Shown here one piece after another: positions 1 through 10,254 of a stretch of DNA of 64,000 nucleotides. The stretch comes from Symbiodinium natans. Its lineage: Eukaryota > Sar > Dinophyceae > Suessiales > Symbiodiniaceae. The stretch covers positions 583,001-647,000 of the forward strand of contig CAJNDS010002068.1 in assembly GCA_905221605.1 (NCBI GenBank), read 5' to 3'. How positions within the stretch are numbered: the stretch's first letter is position 1; the number at the start of each line of letters is the position of its first letter. Position numbers and translations under genes: made by a program. Below the pieces are notes generated by a model. It was not told where the DNA came from. It worked only from the letters and a program-made list of their open reading frames with translations, and did not search any database.

Positions 1-2136
1 TACTCTTCGGATGCTGCAACCTTAGCCGGCCTTCGCATCAATTCCCTGCCTGATGTTGTCCCAACCTGGGTTCAGGATTTAGGGTTTCGGGTTTTTGGGG
101 TTTAGGGTTTAGGGTTTAGGTCTTCGGGATTCGGTTTTTAAGGGTTTAGACTCCCAAGTCCTTGGTCTGAGGACTGGGCGGCTTGGAGCGCAGGCGCCGG
201 CATTGACCACAGCCGTCGCCCTGTCTCCGGGGTTTGGAAGGCTCGTGGTCGGAACACTTGGAAAAGTCTTCCCTCTCCAGAACTTCCACTTAGCGGAAAC
301 AGCCACATGAACAGTAAAGGGGCGCCCTACAAAATGGGCTAGCTCGAACACCCTATCGAAGCTCGCTTCAGGTCATAGCTCTGGGGGCTTTGGGCGCAGC
401 CTTTTGGGACGCCTTGGCCACTGGGCTTTGAAAGCAGGGCCTCCAGGTTAAGGGCTTCCTGCTACCTACTTTAGGCTCTATTTTCGTAGCTTCTACAGGA
501 CTTGGGTAGCTCCTGTGCGAGCCTTGCAACTTCACCCATCATCATTCAGTCGGGCGGCGGCTTGCAGCTGAAGTCATGCTGTCAATCAGCACAAAAGCCT
601 TTCGGGACTCTCGTAAACCTTGGCGCAGACCAGGCAGAGTTCTTGCCACTTTGGTTCCAGCAGCCAGGACGCGGGGTAGCCCAGTTGAAGCCCACTTTCT
701 GTTGCATTGTTGTGCTATGTGTGCCCTGACGCACAAGATTCTGTCACAAGATGTCTCTTCCAACCGAAAGACTCAAACCGTCGCACGCCTTATGTTCAAG
801 CGCGTTGAGGCTCTTGGGTGCGGCATCACATTCACCAGAGGTCGTCCTCACCTGGGAGACAGGGCCACCGTCCAGGTGCTATGCGCAGGTCTTTGATCGG
901 ACTTCTTGAAATCGAAAGCCGAAAGCCCTCGTACGGAAATCAGGAGGGGGACAATTCATCGGACTTCTTGAAATATTCGACAATCTGACTGCCCCGGAAC
1001 TGCAGGTGCTTTGCGCTCGACCTGCCACGGGGCTCTCTTGCCATCCGCTTCTCGCAGCCCATTCGTCCCAGCCATGTAGTGCGCCAGGGAATCGGGGAGT
1101 CCGCAAGCTGGGTGACAGCGACAGTTGATTCAGCATGGTCCAGGTAATATACCAAGAAGATGAGCAGTCTCCGCAGCAGCCACGGCTCAAGATTCTGGAA
1201 CACAAAGCTTGGAGGAGAAGCCAAACAGTTTTGTGACCTCCGCACACTCAGAAGACTATACCTGTAGTTGTGACAAGGCAGGCCAGCGAGACATACCCCG
1301 CATACCAAGTGACCGGCAGTTAGCCAGTCGTCGCACTTGAACATGGAAGTCATCATCACAGGCCCGGTCTCTGAGACTCCGGAGAATTCTGGAAAAGCCT
1401 CCAAAAGCCTAAGAGCTGCTGATCGCCCAAGCCAGCGCTCCAATCACCTACTCGCCCTCTGAAGGCTTAACCTTTTCAGACCTCCAGGGCAAGCTTTTCC
1501 GAGTTCAATTCCCATGCCCCCCCCCCCCCCCCACTTGAACGCCCCTTCAAACAAAAAGACGAAACATGACCACGCCAAGAGCCCCCCATCCTCCGTGCCC
1601 TCTGAATACGAATCCTTCCTGCACCCTCAGAGACCACAAACAGAAGTTTGTCCTGAAAACGCCAACCAGCAGGCGGCCAAGGTTTCCTGGGCCAGGAACT
1701 TTGCAGGCTCTCCCAAATGCATGGGGCTGCGAAAAGGGGACATTTGTTGGGTTGAGGCCACGCGGCCGAGGTCTTTCAGGGCATGGAGGGCTGAGGTCTT
1801 CATGTGCCGGGTCGGTGAGGGCTTGTTTTGCAAGATACGGACCTGAACAGGCTTTCCAGGACGTTGCATGCTTTCATTCGATGCTTCATCTTCGCCTGTG
1901 GCGGGAGCGAGTGGATGAGATCGATTCTGTGGGATCGTCGCACGCTGATACTTTGCGTAGCGAGGTTATGCTCCGGCGCAGTATGTGAAGGCCGCAGCAT
2001 CCTTTTGTGTTGCAAAATTCCCAAATACATGCTTTTGCTTGATTCCAGTGTTGCCTTTCTGAACCATACGCCCATGCCAGAATGCACAACAAGTTCCCAA
2101 CGGCCCAAGTCTCATCCGGGCAGGTCGCTCTTGCAG
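1..2136. other. No gene recognised; telomere-like DNA
   Basis: Non-coding DNA or unidentified exons. A telomere-like run (repeated GGGTTTAGG with variants) lies at about 85-125 and a C homopolymer at about 1515-1532. A short local duplication (tcggacttcttgaaat) occurs at 899 and 958. The first exon of the downstream dehydrogenase, carrying its GxxGxxG nucleotide-binding motif, should lie here or before the window, but I could not find it. Confidence 0.5.
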
Positions 2137-2175
2137 GTAGATGGTCTCCTGGACGCACATGGCAAGAAGCTGCAG
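2137..2175 (+). CDS. SDR gene, exon near N-terminus
   Basis: Opens after TTGCAG and encodes VDGLLDAHGKKLQ. This matches the L-x-D-A-x-G stretch that follows the first helix in DenD-like SDRs. A CAG|GTTAGC donor would end it at 2175, but the frame stays open and reads on as VSKL, also family-like, so the 3' limit is uncertain. Confidence 0.5.
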
Positions 2176-5100
2176 GTTAGCAAGTTGCCTGGCAGCTTTG
2201 GGACGCCCCATCATAAATCCTCAATGCTCTAAATCCCAAACCCCAAACCCCAAACCCTGGCTGCCAAAACTTTAGCTCACTTTGCCTCTGGGCAGTGCTC
2301 TGTGTGCGATTAGCATGCGGGTGGGAGTTCTGGGATCCGAGGATCATTCTGGTTGACACGACGGTTCCAGTCTCCCGCCTGGGTGTCAATGCCGACGAGA
2401 AGGATACCAGAGCCCAAGTACTTGCACATCATCTGGATTTCCTTTGTAATCGCCAGAAGACTGTAGACCCGAGTCGCCCAAAATCCTAGTTGTAACAACT
2501 CCCCAGCCCAAGCTGTGGAGTGCTTCCGAGTTTTTGTGTCGGAGGGCAAGGCATTTGGCCAGCGGTGGTACTCGCAGGTTCAGCTGGAAAGCGTGGACAT
2601 CACCTCCCCGACTCAGTGCCGTGCACTTCTTGGGAAGGCCAGTTTGGGGGGTTTCGGTTTGTGGGCTCAGGGAAAGGATTGCTTCGGATCCGGGCAAAGC
2701 TTTCTCGAAAGGGGGCGAAAAGGGGGATGCAAGGGCATCTTGAGTCTTTCTTAAACACAGAACGTCAGGTGAAGAGTGGCCATGCTCTGTCCCTGTTCCA
2801 TCTTGCTGGTGCGACGGGGCTGCAACTAATATTGGTCTAGGGTTGTATCCTAAACCATAAATCCAAAATACTTGGAGGCCTGTAGAATCCGGTAACCCTG
2901 AGGACGTTTTCGAAGCCAACTGCATATAGGCCTTACTTATATTGCCCTTCACTTTCCTGAATGGTTTGGAATCCCCCCCCCCCACTGCCCCCCCCCCCCC
3001 GCAAGAAAACAGCAGACATCGCTTCAAACTCACAATCCCTGCAGCCTTCCGGCTGATGCCCTATTCCCTAAAACGCGGTACGTTGACTTGAAAACCCCTG
3101 CACCCCAAGAAGCCTCTGTAGAGAACCCTTGAGACCTTAGTAAAAGCCAAAATCTTGAATCCTCAACCCTTAGCATCCCAGGTCATGAGCGGCGCCGCGG
3201 AGAAGGACTTCGACCTCGGCCTCAAAGTCAACCTGGACGGCACGAGGCGAGCTCTTTCCAGAAGAGCCTGGGAACTTTCAGTGGTTTCGGGTTTAATTAG
3301 AGCTGGAGAGTTTCTACTTACGTCGCGTACTTGTCGCTGAAGGTTTTGGATTTAGTTGGCTGGGGGGGTTGCCCGGGGCCCTGGGGTGAAGGGTGCGCGG
3401 GCTGCGAGGACCTTAATGCATCCTAGGCTCCTGCGTGAAGCATAAGGGCATTTCCACAGTCCTCTTCCAAACGGATTGTTTTCAGCCTCTTGAGGAAAGT
3501 AGGCGCCACTGAACAGCGCACTAAACGCTGGAGCGTGCAAGGAGAGCACAGGGAAGGCCCGCTAAGTGCCCGTATGGGCTTGTAGCAGGCGCTCGTGGAG
3601 TCTTCAGCTTTTTCATCAGATGTTGTCGCCAGTCCCCTGCTTGAAGCCCCCCAAATGCGAACCTACTCGCAACCTGAAGCTCTGTGGTTTGCTGGCGCTA
3701 TTGTAAGGTCCGCTTGGGGCGCTGTTGGAGCTGGAGCTGTTAAACGCGCAAAGGAACGCCAACACTCACGATCTTACTATACATGCATATAGGTATACAG
3801 ACACATGTATTTTGTTATCGTTAGTATTGTTTTATTTATTGTGTTTCTTGCAAGTGTAGTTACGATGACGGTGGTTGTTGCTGTTCATGTCTGCGAAACC
3901 TCAAGGCTACTTCCAGGAGGATGTAAGGATAGTAGTAGTAAGAACCGTACTGGAATCTATGGTAACAACAGTAGAAATAGTAGCATTTGTAGTAGTAATA
4001 ACAGTCATGACAGTGCTACATAGTAGTCATCATAGTCAGAATCGTCATAATCGAAATAGTAGTCATATTAGTAGTGAAACTAATCATTATAAAAACAGTA
4101 ATTGGGCATGTGATAATATTCATCATAGTCATCATAGTCATAACGGTCATGATAGTCAGAATAGTCATAATGCAAGAATAAAAGCAACAGTTGTCATGGT
4201 AGTCCGAATAGCCACAAAACTCAGAATAGGCATATTTGGCATAAACGTAAGACAAGTCGTAATAGTAGGAGTAGTAGTAATAGTAGTTATCATAGGAATG
4301 GACGAACTGCAATCACCGCAAGAATTGTGAGCGTTCGCAATAGAAAAACTTCCAGAACAGGAATAAGATAAAGCAAGTAATAGTAATAAATGAGAGTAAT
4401 CGTAGCAAAACGTCATCATGGCAAGAACAGTCACAATATTCGTATGAGGATATGTGACCGTAAGACTAGTAGTACTTGTATTAGTAGTAGCAACAGTAGA
4501 CGTGATCCCTGAGATTGCAGCCTGGAGCTTTGAAAGGCACCTCTTGGACGCCTGCCGGGCAAGAACGGAGGGAGGCCAACGAGTTGAGGGTTTCGGCTTC
4601 AGGGCGGCCAGGGCGGCTTGAGGGTTATTCGATGACTCAACTTGCTCAAGAACTACAAAAGAAAGCACACAAACGTTGGACTCGGAAGGTGCTGCACGTC
4701 CCAAGTTCGTCTTCACGTCCTCGCTGGCGGTCTTTGGCGAGACCCTGTTGTGGGGCACGGGGGTTTAGAGTTTGGGGGGCATTCGGGAATGTTGTTAGTG
4801 TTTCATGTGTTCTAGGCTTGACGTCCATATCAAAGTTCGGCTGTAGCACTTAGGGTTGTGCCCAGGGACATGGCCTCATGTAGATCAGAAGACCAAACCC
4901 TACACAGCACCAGGACCTATGGAGAGCAGGGACGAGCCGTAGGCGACCTGTGTCCGGGATGGTGGGCCGGGTTCTGGTGCTCTTTGCTGCCCATGCTAGG
5001 GCGGGCGCAGTATTTTGTCTGCCGAGAGTTAGCGGCACGCTTTCGTTTTAGAAAGCCTTTCGGTGCGAAAGTGAGCGGCTAGCCCAAGCTCCATTACGTG

Positions 5101-8100
5101 CGAGCGGCGTAGCGAGCCAGCGTCCCAGACCTAATCCAGAAGAGCAAGAAGAAGCCGCGGCTCTGGAAGGCGACACGGACAAGATCGTGCCAAAGAACAC
5201 CTATGGCATGACCAAAGCAGTTTGTGAACTTCTGGTGAATGACTACACCAGGCTCGGCTGCCTCAGCTCAGCTCTTTTGATGCCTATTGCTCAAGCCGTT
5301 GGCGGGCAGTCGTGTTTCTCTGCAACTCTTGCTGGGATCAAAAGCTCAGAACCTTAGAGGCTGTAGCAGTGGACCCAGCATCGCGTCAGCGTATGCCTAG
5401 ACAGGGAACCAGGATGAGCCCTAGATCCCCGAAACCCGAACCCCTCAACCCGAAACTCTACATCCCTGGAACGAAAAAAAAGCCTAAGCAGCCTAAGCAG
5501 CCCCTATCTTTTTGCAAACATAGCCTCAGCACCCTGTCTTTTGCCAGGAAGGGGTTTTTGGACGGCCGCACTGCCCGGCTCCCAACCGTCATCGTGCGGC
5601 CTGGCCTGGAGCCCAGGACTTTCACACTCCCTGTACGGGCTTGCGTGGTTCAGGGTTTAGGGGTTCAGGTTTTCGGGTTGTAGGGTTTAGGATTCAAGGT
5701 TTAAAGGGTTTGGAAGGCTCAATCCGATTTGAGTTATAGTTATAGGGGTCTTACGGTTTGAAGGAAGTTCGTTGGCTTTTTCGAGGGCCTTAGGCTGTTG
5801 TGGTCTTGATTCTCAGGTTTCCATCTGATGTTGGGTTTTAGGGCTTAGGGTTTAGGGTGTCGAGTCCCTGGTCGTTGCAGCTGAAAGCCCAGCTGGACTT
5901 GTGCTGCGCAGTGTCACGTGGTTCCAGGCCGACCAAACGCTGCGACGACAAGCTGCTTTTCAGGAGCATGCGCTGATGATAGTGCAAAGCACACTGTGGA
6001 CGGCAAATACACATGAATCTGGATATACAATTCAGTATCAATATCAAAGGTACATATAACGTGAATATGAATGAGAAACGAAATGTAAAAAACCCATGAG
6101 GAACTTCAGAAGTGCATACACAGTCAAATGCATGAATACAGCTCTCTCGCAGTCCCCCGTTTTGCATGAGTGTAAGATGTGTGCCTGAAGAATATGTTGC
6201 CATATTGCCCGCGGGGCATCACAGAACCCCGTACCTACCGTCCGAACCTTTCGAGTTGCAAGAAGCAACATGCATGTTGATCTGCCAGTCAGCATCTCGC
6301 CCCAGGAGTCGTCCGGGAGCCCCTTCATGGCGAGGATGCTGTTCTCCCGGTGGCCAGGCAAGACTCAACAGATGTGCAAGCAGAGACGTGCAAAATTCAC
6401 TGATTTCAGCAGACCCCCTTGCCCCGATGCAGGACACTTCCTCATTCTGTGACGAGCACCCGGGCGCTGATCTCCAATCTGGCTGCTTGGGTGCACACAC
6501 GGCCAATACTCACTAGCACTAGCCTTGATGCTTAGTGCTGGCGGGGAAGCTGATGTTGCCGAGTCTCTGACATCAGCTGGTTGATGCGCAAGTTTGCCGC
6601 GATTCATCGGGTCAGGTCTCGTTTCACTTGTCTCCCAAAGATTTCGCAAAGCTAGTGCAGGTAATTCTTCACGACGCAGAGTGGCCCCCGACTCTGGCAG
6701 ACCGCTCGGCAAATCTGCCTTGCAGGTGCGAGCAGCAGCTTCTCTGGCGCTTTGCTATTGGGATGTGCTACTCCTCCACAGTGGAGACACGAGGGTTACT
6801 CAAAGCTTATGTAGTTTCAGGCAAGTGCTGATGCAACTGTCCATCAGAGCCGTTATCTTTAGGAAAGGGTGACTGAACTAGTTTGGTGTTCGTAGTGCCC
6901 CACCTTCTTGGCATGGTAAGGATTGTGCCCAGGCAGGAAAGGCAGGAGCGCCCGCGCTGTGCCAGTACGCCTCATGTTCTGCTCCGATAGACCCCGTGGC
7001 TTCGTCTTTCGTGGGTGGCGCTTTCGCCCCATCCAACGAACATTGCTCCCGTTCGGCATCCCACGCCGCTGGCGGGAGCATCAGATCAGAAAGCAGATGA
7101 TGCATTGGAAAAGGCGTCCAGCAACTCCAAGTTCGCCATCTCGCTACAAAAACCATCTCGTCTTGTGATTGACAAGACGTTTGTGGGCTTGGCATTTGGC
7201 TTGAGTTTGCAGTGGGCAAGATCGGAAGTCTCGCCGTAGGCTGAACCCAAACTTTGCACGTGGGGTTCGATCCGTTCTTGTTCTTGCTTATCGTTACTCT
7301 TGCTGGTAGAGCTTTCATGTCTTGACTCTCGGCCCCAGCTCCAATTTCGGCCGAAGGCGGAGGGTTTTGTGGGCTCAGGCGCCCAGGTTTATCCTCCCCG
7401 CCCCATCGGATTTCGAACACGTCCCCCGGCATCTCCACCGAACGAAAGCTCGGGATGTGGAACGGTTCTTGCGAGGCCATGCACGCTGCAGCAGCTCGTT
7501 GATGCCCTCTACGACACTCGGAGCGTGAGTTTGATGGATGTCATCTCTGCATTTGCGGGTTGGGGTTTAGGGTACCTGCTTTAGAGTTTTGGGGTTTCGG
7601 GCCTTGAAGGTTTGAGCATTCATCTTTGGAATCTGACCCATGTTGTGGCTTCTGGTTTGCTCTCTATCACTGAGTCTTCTTGTCTGCGCTGTCTGCACCG
7701 GATGGTCGTATCAATGTAGTCATTGTGCTTGTAATAAAAATATAGAGGTCTTCATATCGATAAGAGCGGTGTTAATTGCAATTGTTGTAGGTGTGGTAAG
7801 AAGGCAAGTTAAATAGAAGAAATAGAAGCTAAAATAACAGCAGATAAAGAGGTAATGTAGTAGTCAGGGGTTGTGTTATGGATTATTGCAGAGATTGTTT
7901 GGGGTGCTTTGTGTTTGTGGGTTTGGAAGGGTTGAATTCGTAGGTGGGTTGAGACTTGGGGTGGAAGCGAGTGGGGGGGGGGGGGGGGGGGGTGTTGAGT
8001 GTGAGGCCTGGGGTAAGGGCAACAGTAGTATTACGAGTATGTGCAGGTAGCAGTGGTGATACAAGGGGAACTATGCTAGTAGTAGTCATAATTCTTAAAA

Positions 8101-10254
8101 CAATAGTAGCAACAGTAGAAGGCTAGTAAGTTCAATAGTAACAAACAATCGTAACAGTCGTAGCAACCGCCACAATCAACAACCATCATAGTAGTCGTAA
8201 TAACAGAACAACTTGTAGAGGCAGACTAAGAACCCAATTAGTCGAACGAATCATAATTGTCACCATATCCATGCTCATCGTTAAATGCAGTAACAAAGTG
8301 ATATTTGCATTACTAGTAGTAGCCAAGGTCAGATTAGTGTTGTTGGCACTACTGGTGATTGGCAACAGAGCAATGTGGGGAATACCTGATATAATGCAAA
8401 AACGTCGTAGTAACATGAAGAATACGAAAAACACATGGAGTATCTTTAGTACTTGTATTTATTGTAAGAGCTGCAAGAACTCTAAACCTTGTAAAGCTTG
8501 AACGTTGGAGCACTTATAGTGCTTGCGGTGGGCTACCCGGTGGGCTGTTTGTCTGTTGGCAGGAACATGGCTAGGAAACTATTTGCAGGTTTTCGGGATC
8601 TATTTGCACCGGAGTTGTTCCGAACCGTGCTGATCTTGCAACACCTCGGCACGCCAACTCCTGAACCCGTTCCGAAACCGTTCCGAACCGTTCCGAGCCG
8701 TTTCAACCTCTAGTCGCAAACTCTGGACACAATCATGGACCAAGGATGTTGAGACAGTTCCTGAACATTGTGAAGTGTTTTTTCGGGACAAGTAAATGGT
8801 TCCTGAGATAGTATGCCTCCGAAACTCCGAAACAGAAACCCTATGCCCTATGCTAAACAGCGCACCGGGTTGTCTGCTGCTTGCGGCAAGTAGTACTAAC
8901 TAACTGTTATGCTTGTCGTAATCGTAAGACTTGCAATGGCTTGAGCAGTTGTAAGGACTGTAAAAGTGTAATGCTGTAGTTGTAGTCCCGTATCACGTGC
9001 AGTACTTGTAACACTTGTAATGCATGTAAGACATGTAGTTCTTGTAATCATGTAAGATCGTAATAATTGCAAAACAAAGCAATAGCTTCCTTCAGTGTAG
9101 CCGTACAAGTGAGTTTTCAAGACTTCTAAGGAGGTTGTGCCCGCGGAGGAGCACTCAAAGCTTGGAAAGATCATCGACCAGGACGTTGCCCAACAACGCC
9201 TAGGTTCAAGCCTTCGGGAGTGCATCAGGCTAGGGGAGCCATCCCCCCCATGCAGGAGGACGCCTTTCTCAGCCGCGTGGTGGGCAGCATGGGCTCCAAC
9301 CTCTCCTACGAGCGTGCTCGGGAGCGGGGGCGTTGCCTCGGGGCTTTGGGATTTGTTGAGGTGTTTTGGGTTTGCTGGAGCTTTGTGGCTGACATCTTTG
9401 TGGCGAAACTCCTGCAGAGTTTCGGCAGGCAAGAATGCAGTACTAGCGCACTACACCCCAAAATGCTGAGACTAAGCCCGCATGCAACTTTGAAGCCGTG
9501 TTGGGCTTATGGCTTCCCATGTCGCAGCCAGGTTCCGCAAAGACCCCGCTCCACAAAGACCCTTCTTTCAGGATTCCTCACGGCAAACGTTGAGACACTC
9601 AGACATTCGACACTCAGCCCATTCAGAAATTCATGCTCTCGATTTGCCATGGAATGCGCGGATCCGTTCTTCTTTAGTCTTCGTTGAAGCACTTCCTTTC
9701 TGCGAACCGAGGGAAACCTGAAGCATCTGAGCGTCTGAGCATCTCATTGTCCGAGCGTCTGACGAGCTAATTCAAAATTAGATTAGTGGCGTGCGTTGGG
9801 GCGCGTCCGTGCGGCAACCCTAAACCCCTAAACCCCCCAAACCCCTTTTCCCTAAACCGCCTCGGAGTCCGGATCGAGACGCCACTTGTCGGCTCTTCGA
9901 CCAGTAGTAGTGCCTCTGTTTTTAGTTGGAGGAATATTTCATCGAATATTTGAGGGTGTTAGCATCTGAGTGTCAGACTGCTTGGTTTGCCGGAGTTCTT
10001 CAGGGGTTTGCGAGTTCAACGCGTTTGTTGCAGGAGTTGAAGATGGTCCCCGTCCCGGACCTCAAAACTGCCTCTTGGATCAGGTCGAGCATGTTGCTTT
10101 CCCAAGGAGACATGAAGTTCCGACATTGGCTCCGTCCCTGCGTCGCTTTTGGTAGTCCCTTGCTGCTCATGTGGGAAGTCAGGTGATTGAGGAATTTCTC
10201 GAAGATTTCGGCGACAAGTCTGTTGTTTCGCGCAAGCGCAGGAAGACAGCATAA
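2137..10254 (+). CDS. NAD-dependent epimerase/dehydrogenase, extended SDR (DenD-like), spliced gene
   Basis: An oxidoreductase of the extended short-chain dehydrogenase fold, probably cytosolic. Its motif order resembles the D-erythronate dehydrogenase (DenD-like) branch; that name is inferred and the substrate is unknown. Exons: 2137-2175, 2578-2637, 3182-3246, 4689-4746, 5170-5251, 5548-5603, 6306-6357, 6616-6660, 7483-7524, 9131-9181, 9256-~9328 and 10183-10254. Motifs in order are LLDAHGKKLQ, VMSGAAEKDFDLG, FTSSLAVFGE (catalytic Ser region), YGMTK (catalytic YxxxK), LPTVIVRPG, VVREPLHGE, LQQLVDALYD, VGSMGSNLSYERAR and a basic C-terminus ending at TAA 10252. Joins 5251/5548, 7524/9131 and 9181/9256 keep frame exactly. 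Several donors are GC. The exon with GxxGxxG and one or more exons in the long introns (for example after 3246 and after 6357) are missing from this list. Confidence 0.8.
2578..2637 (+). CDS. SDR gene, exon (second beta-alpha unit)
   Basis: Encodes VQLESVDITSPTQCRALLGK between CGCAG and an AAG|GCCAGT donor of the GC class. The DIT-SP-x-x-C pattern fits the 'D-I-x-D-P' position before the 'vfHlAa' strand in this family. That strand itself was not located in the intron to 3181. Confidence 0.45.
3182..3246 (+). CDS. SDR gene, exon with SGAAEKDFDLG motif
   Basis: Encodes VMSGAAEKDFDLGLKVNLDG followed by TR. This is a hallmark stretch (S-G-x-A-E-x-D-F-D-L-G-x-x-V-N-x-D-G-T) of DenD-like SDRs. It starts after CCCAG and ends ACGAG|GCGAGC, a GC donor, in phase 2. 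Confidence 0.85.
3930..4510. repeat. Degenerate trinucleotide tract (AGT/CAT/AAT)
   Basis: About 580 bases with a persistent three-base period, mostly AGT, CAT, AAT, CGT and CAG triplets, in the intron between SDR exons 3246 and 4689. It produces long open frames on both strands (for example 4165-4758, minus) that have no protein character. Confidence 0.7.
4689..4746 (+). CDS. SDR gene, exon with catalytic Ser region
   Basis: Encodes AARPKFVFTSSLAVFGET. The SS of FTSSLAVFG is the SDR catalytic serine site. It starts after GGAAG, ends ACCCT|GTTGTG with a GT donor, and its length (58 nt) is exact for the frame. Confidence 0.85.
5170..5251 (+). CDS. SDR gene, exon with catalytic YxxxK
   Basis: Encodes DTDKIVPKNTYGMTKAVCEL then LVNDYT. 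YGMTK carries the catalytic Tyr and Lys, and 'ELLVNDY' is typical of the DenD-like branch. The end is CACCAG|GCTCGG (GC donor). The start after GGAAG is a best guess, because phase does not match the previous exon as drawn and the frame is open further upstream. Confidence 0.85.
5548..5603 (+). CDS. SDR gene, exon with LPTVIVRPG
   Basis: Encodes (R)KGFLDGRTARLPTVIVRPG. The first base completes the AG left by the exon ending at 5251 to make Arg, giving DYTR-KGFLDGR exactly as in the family. It starts after TTGCCAG and the donor is CCTG|GCCTGG. Confidence 0.88.
6306..6357 (+). CDS. SDR gene, exon with VVREPLHGE
   Basis: Encodes VVREPLHGEDAVLPVA. 'REPL-x-G-E' is the conserved substrate-side loop after VRPG in DenD-like SDRs. 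It lies between CCCCAG and GGCCAG|GCAAGA, a typical GC donor. Confidence 0.8.
6616..6660 (+). CDS. SDR gene, tentative exon
   Basis: Encodes VSFHLSPKDFAKLVQ between GTCAG and GTGCAG|GTAATT. It resembles the 'x-SPRxxVxxLI' helix of the family. Its phase does not join directly to 6357, so an exon between them is required or this call is wrong. Confidence 0.4.
7483..7524 (+). CDS. SDR gene, exon with LQQLVDALYD
   Basis: Encodes TLQQLVDALYDTRS and ends at AGC|GTGAGT, a strong canonical donor. It corresponds to the 'VTVxELVDAL' helix. The acceptor may be CTGCAG at 7491 rather than 7482. The exon joins in phase to 9131 (TRS-EVVPAEEHSKLG). Confidence 0.65.
7735..8500. repeat. Degenerate trinucleotide tract with G homopolymer
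   Basis: Inside the 7525-9130 intron of the SDR gene. Long stretches keep a three-base period of the NRT type (AGT, CAT, AAT, CGT, TGT) without a perfect unit. A run of about 20 G lies at 7973-7992. Open frames here on either strand are by-products of the triplet structure. Confidence 0.6.
8667..8705. repeat. Short tandem repeat CCGTTCCGAA
   Basis: Nearly four head-to-tail copies of a 10-11 bp unit (CCGTTCCGAA, with an added A in the first and a change to GAG in the third). Located in an SDR-gene intron. Confidence 0.8.
8890..9080. repeat. Degenerate trinucleotide tract
   Basis: Three-base-periodic sequence rich in TGT, AGT, CGT and AAT, ending about 50 bases before the exon at 9131. Same class as the tracts at 3930-4510 and 38825-39240. 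Confidence 0.55.
9131..9181 (+). CDS. SDR gene, exon VVPAEEHSKLGKI
   Basis: Encodes EVVPAEEHSKLGKIIDQ in phase 0 at both ends. It lies between TCTAAG and ACCAG|GACGTT, an apparent GA donor. Confidence 0.7.
9256..9328 (+). CDS. SDR gene, exon VVGSMGSNLSYERAR
   Basis: Encodes EDAFLSRVVGSM then GSNLSYERARERG. This is equivalent to the 'IVGSWPxRFDTxRA' motif near the C-terminus of DenD-like SDRs. It starts after ATGCAG. The 3' end is uncertain by a few bases because the sequence runs into GGGGG. Confidence 0.8.
10183..10254 (+). CDS. SDR gene, terminal exon
   Basis: Encodes VIEEFLEDFGDKSVVSRKRR then KTA and TAA at 10252-10254. 'EFLEDFG' fits the last helix of the family ('AYxEDEL' position), and the basic tail is expected of a terminus. 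At least one exon between ~9328 and 10182 may be missing. Confidence 0.65.
   Translation: MIEEFLEDFGDKSVVSRKRRKTA

Noticed and set aside
85-125. Chromosome end (true telomere)
   Set aside because: Only a few imperfect TTTAGGG units, internal, and similar runs in both orientations occur throughout the window.
940-1443. 167-codon minus-strand open frame
   Set aside because: No domain, mixed hydrophobic/Cys content without pattern, on the opposite strand to all supported exons; likely chance.
4165-4758. 197-codon minus-strand open frame
   Set aside because: Covers the triplet tract, whose three-base period removes stops, and then runs antisense over an SDR exon.
7263-7277. GGGTTCGATCC, resembling a tRNA T-arm
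   Set aside because: No A-box, acceptor stem or anticodon arm at the right distance; no tRNA found in the window.
8667-8705. CRISPR-like array
   Set aside because: Units are only 10-11 bases, head to tail with no spacers; eukaryotic context.
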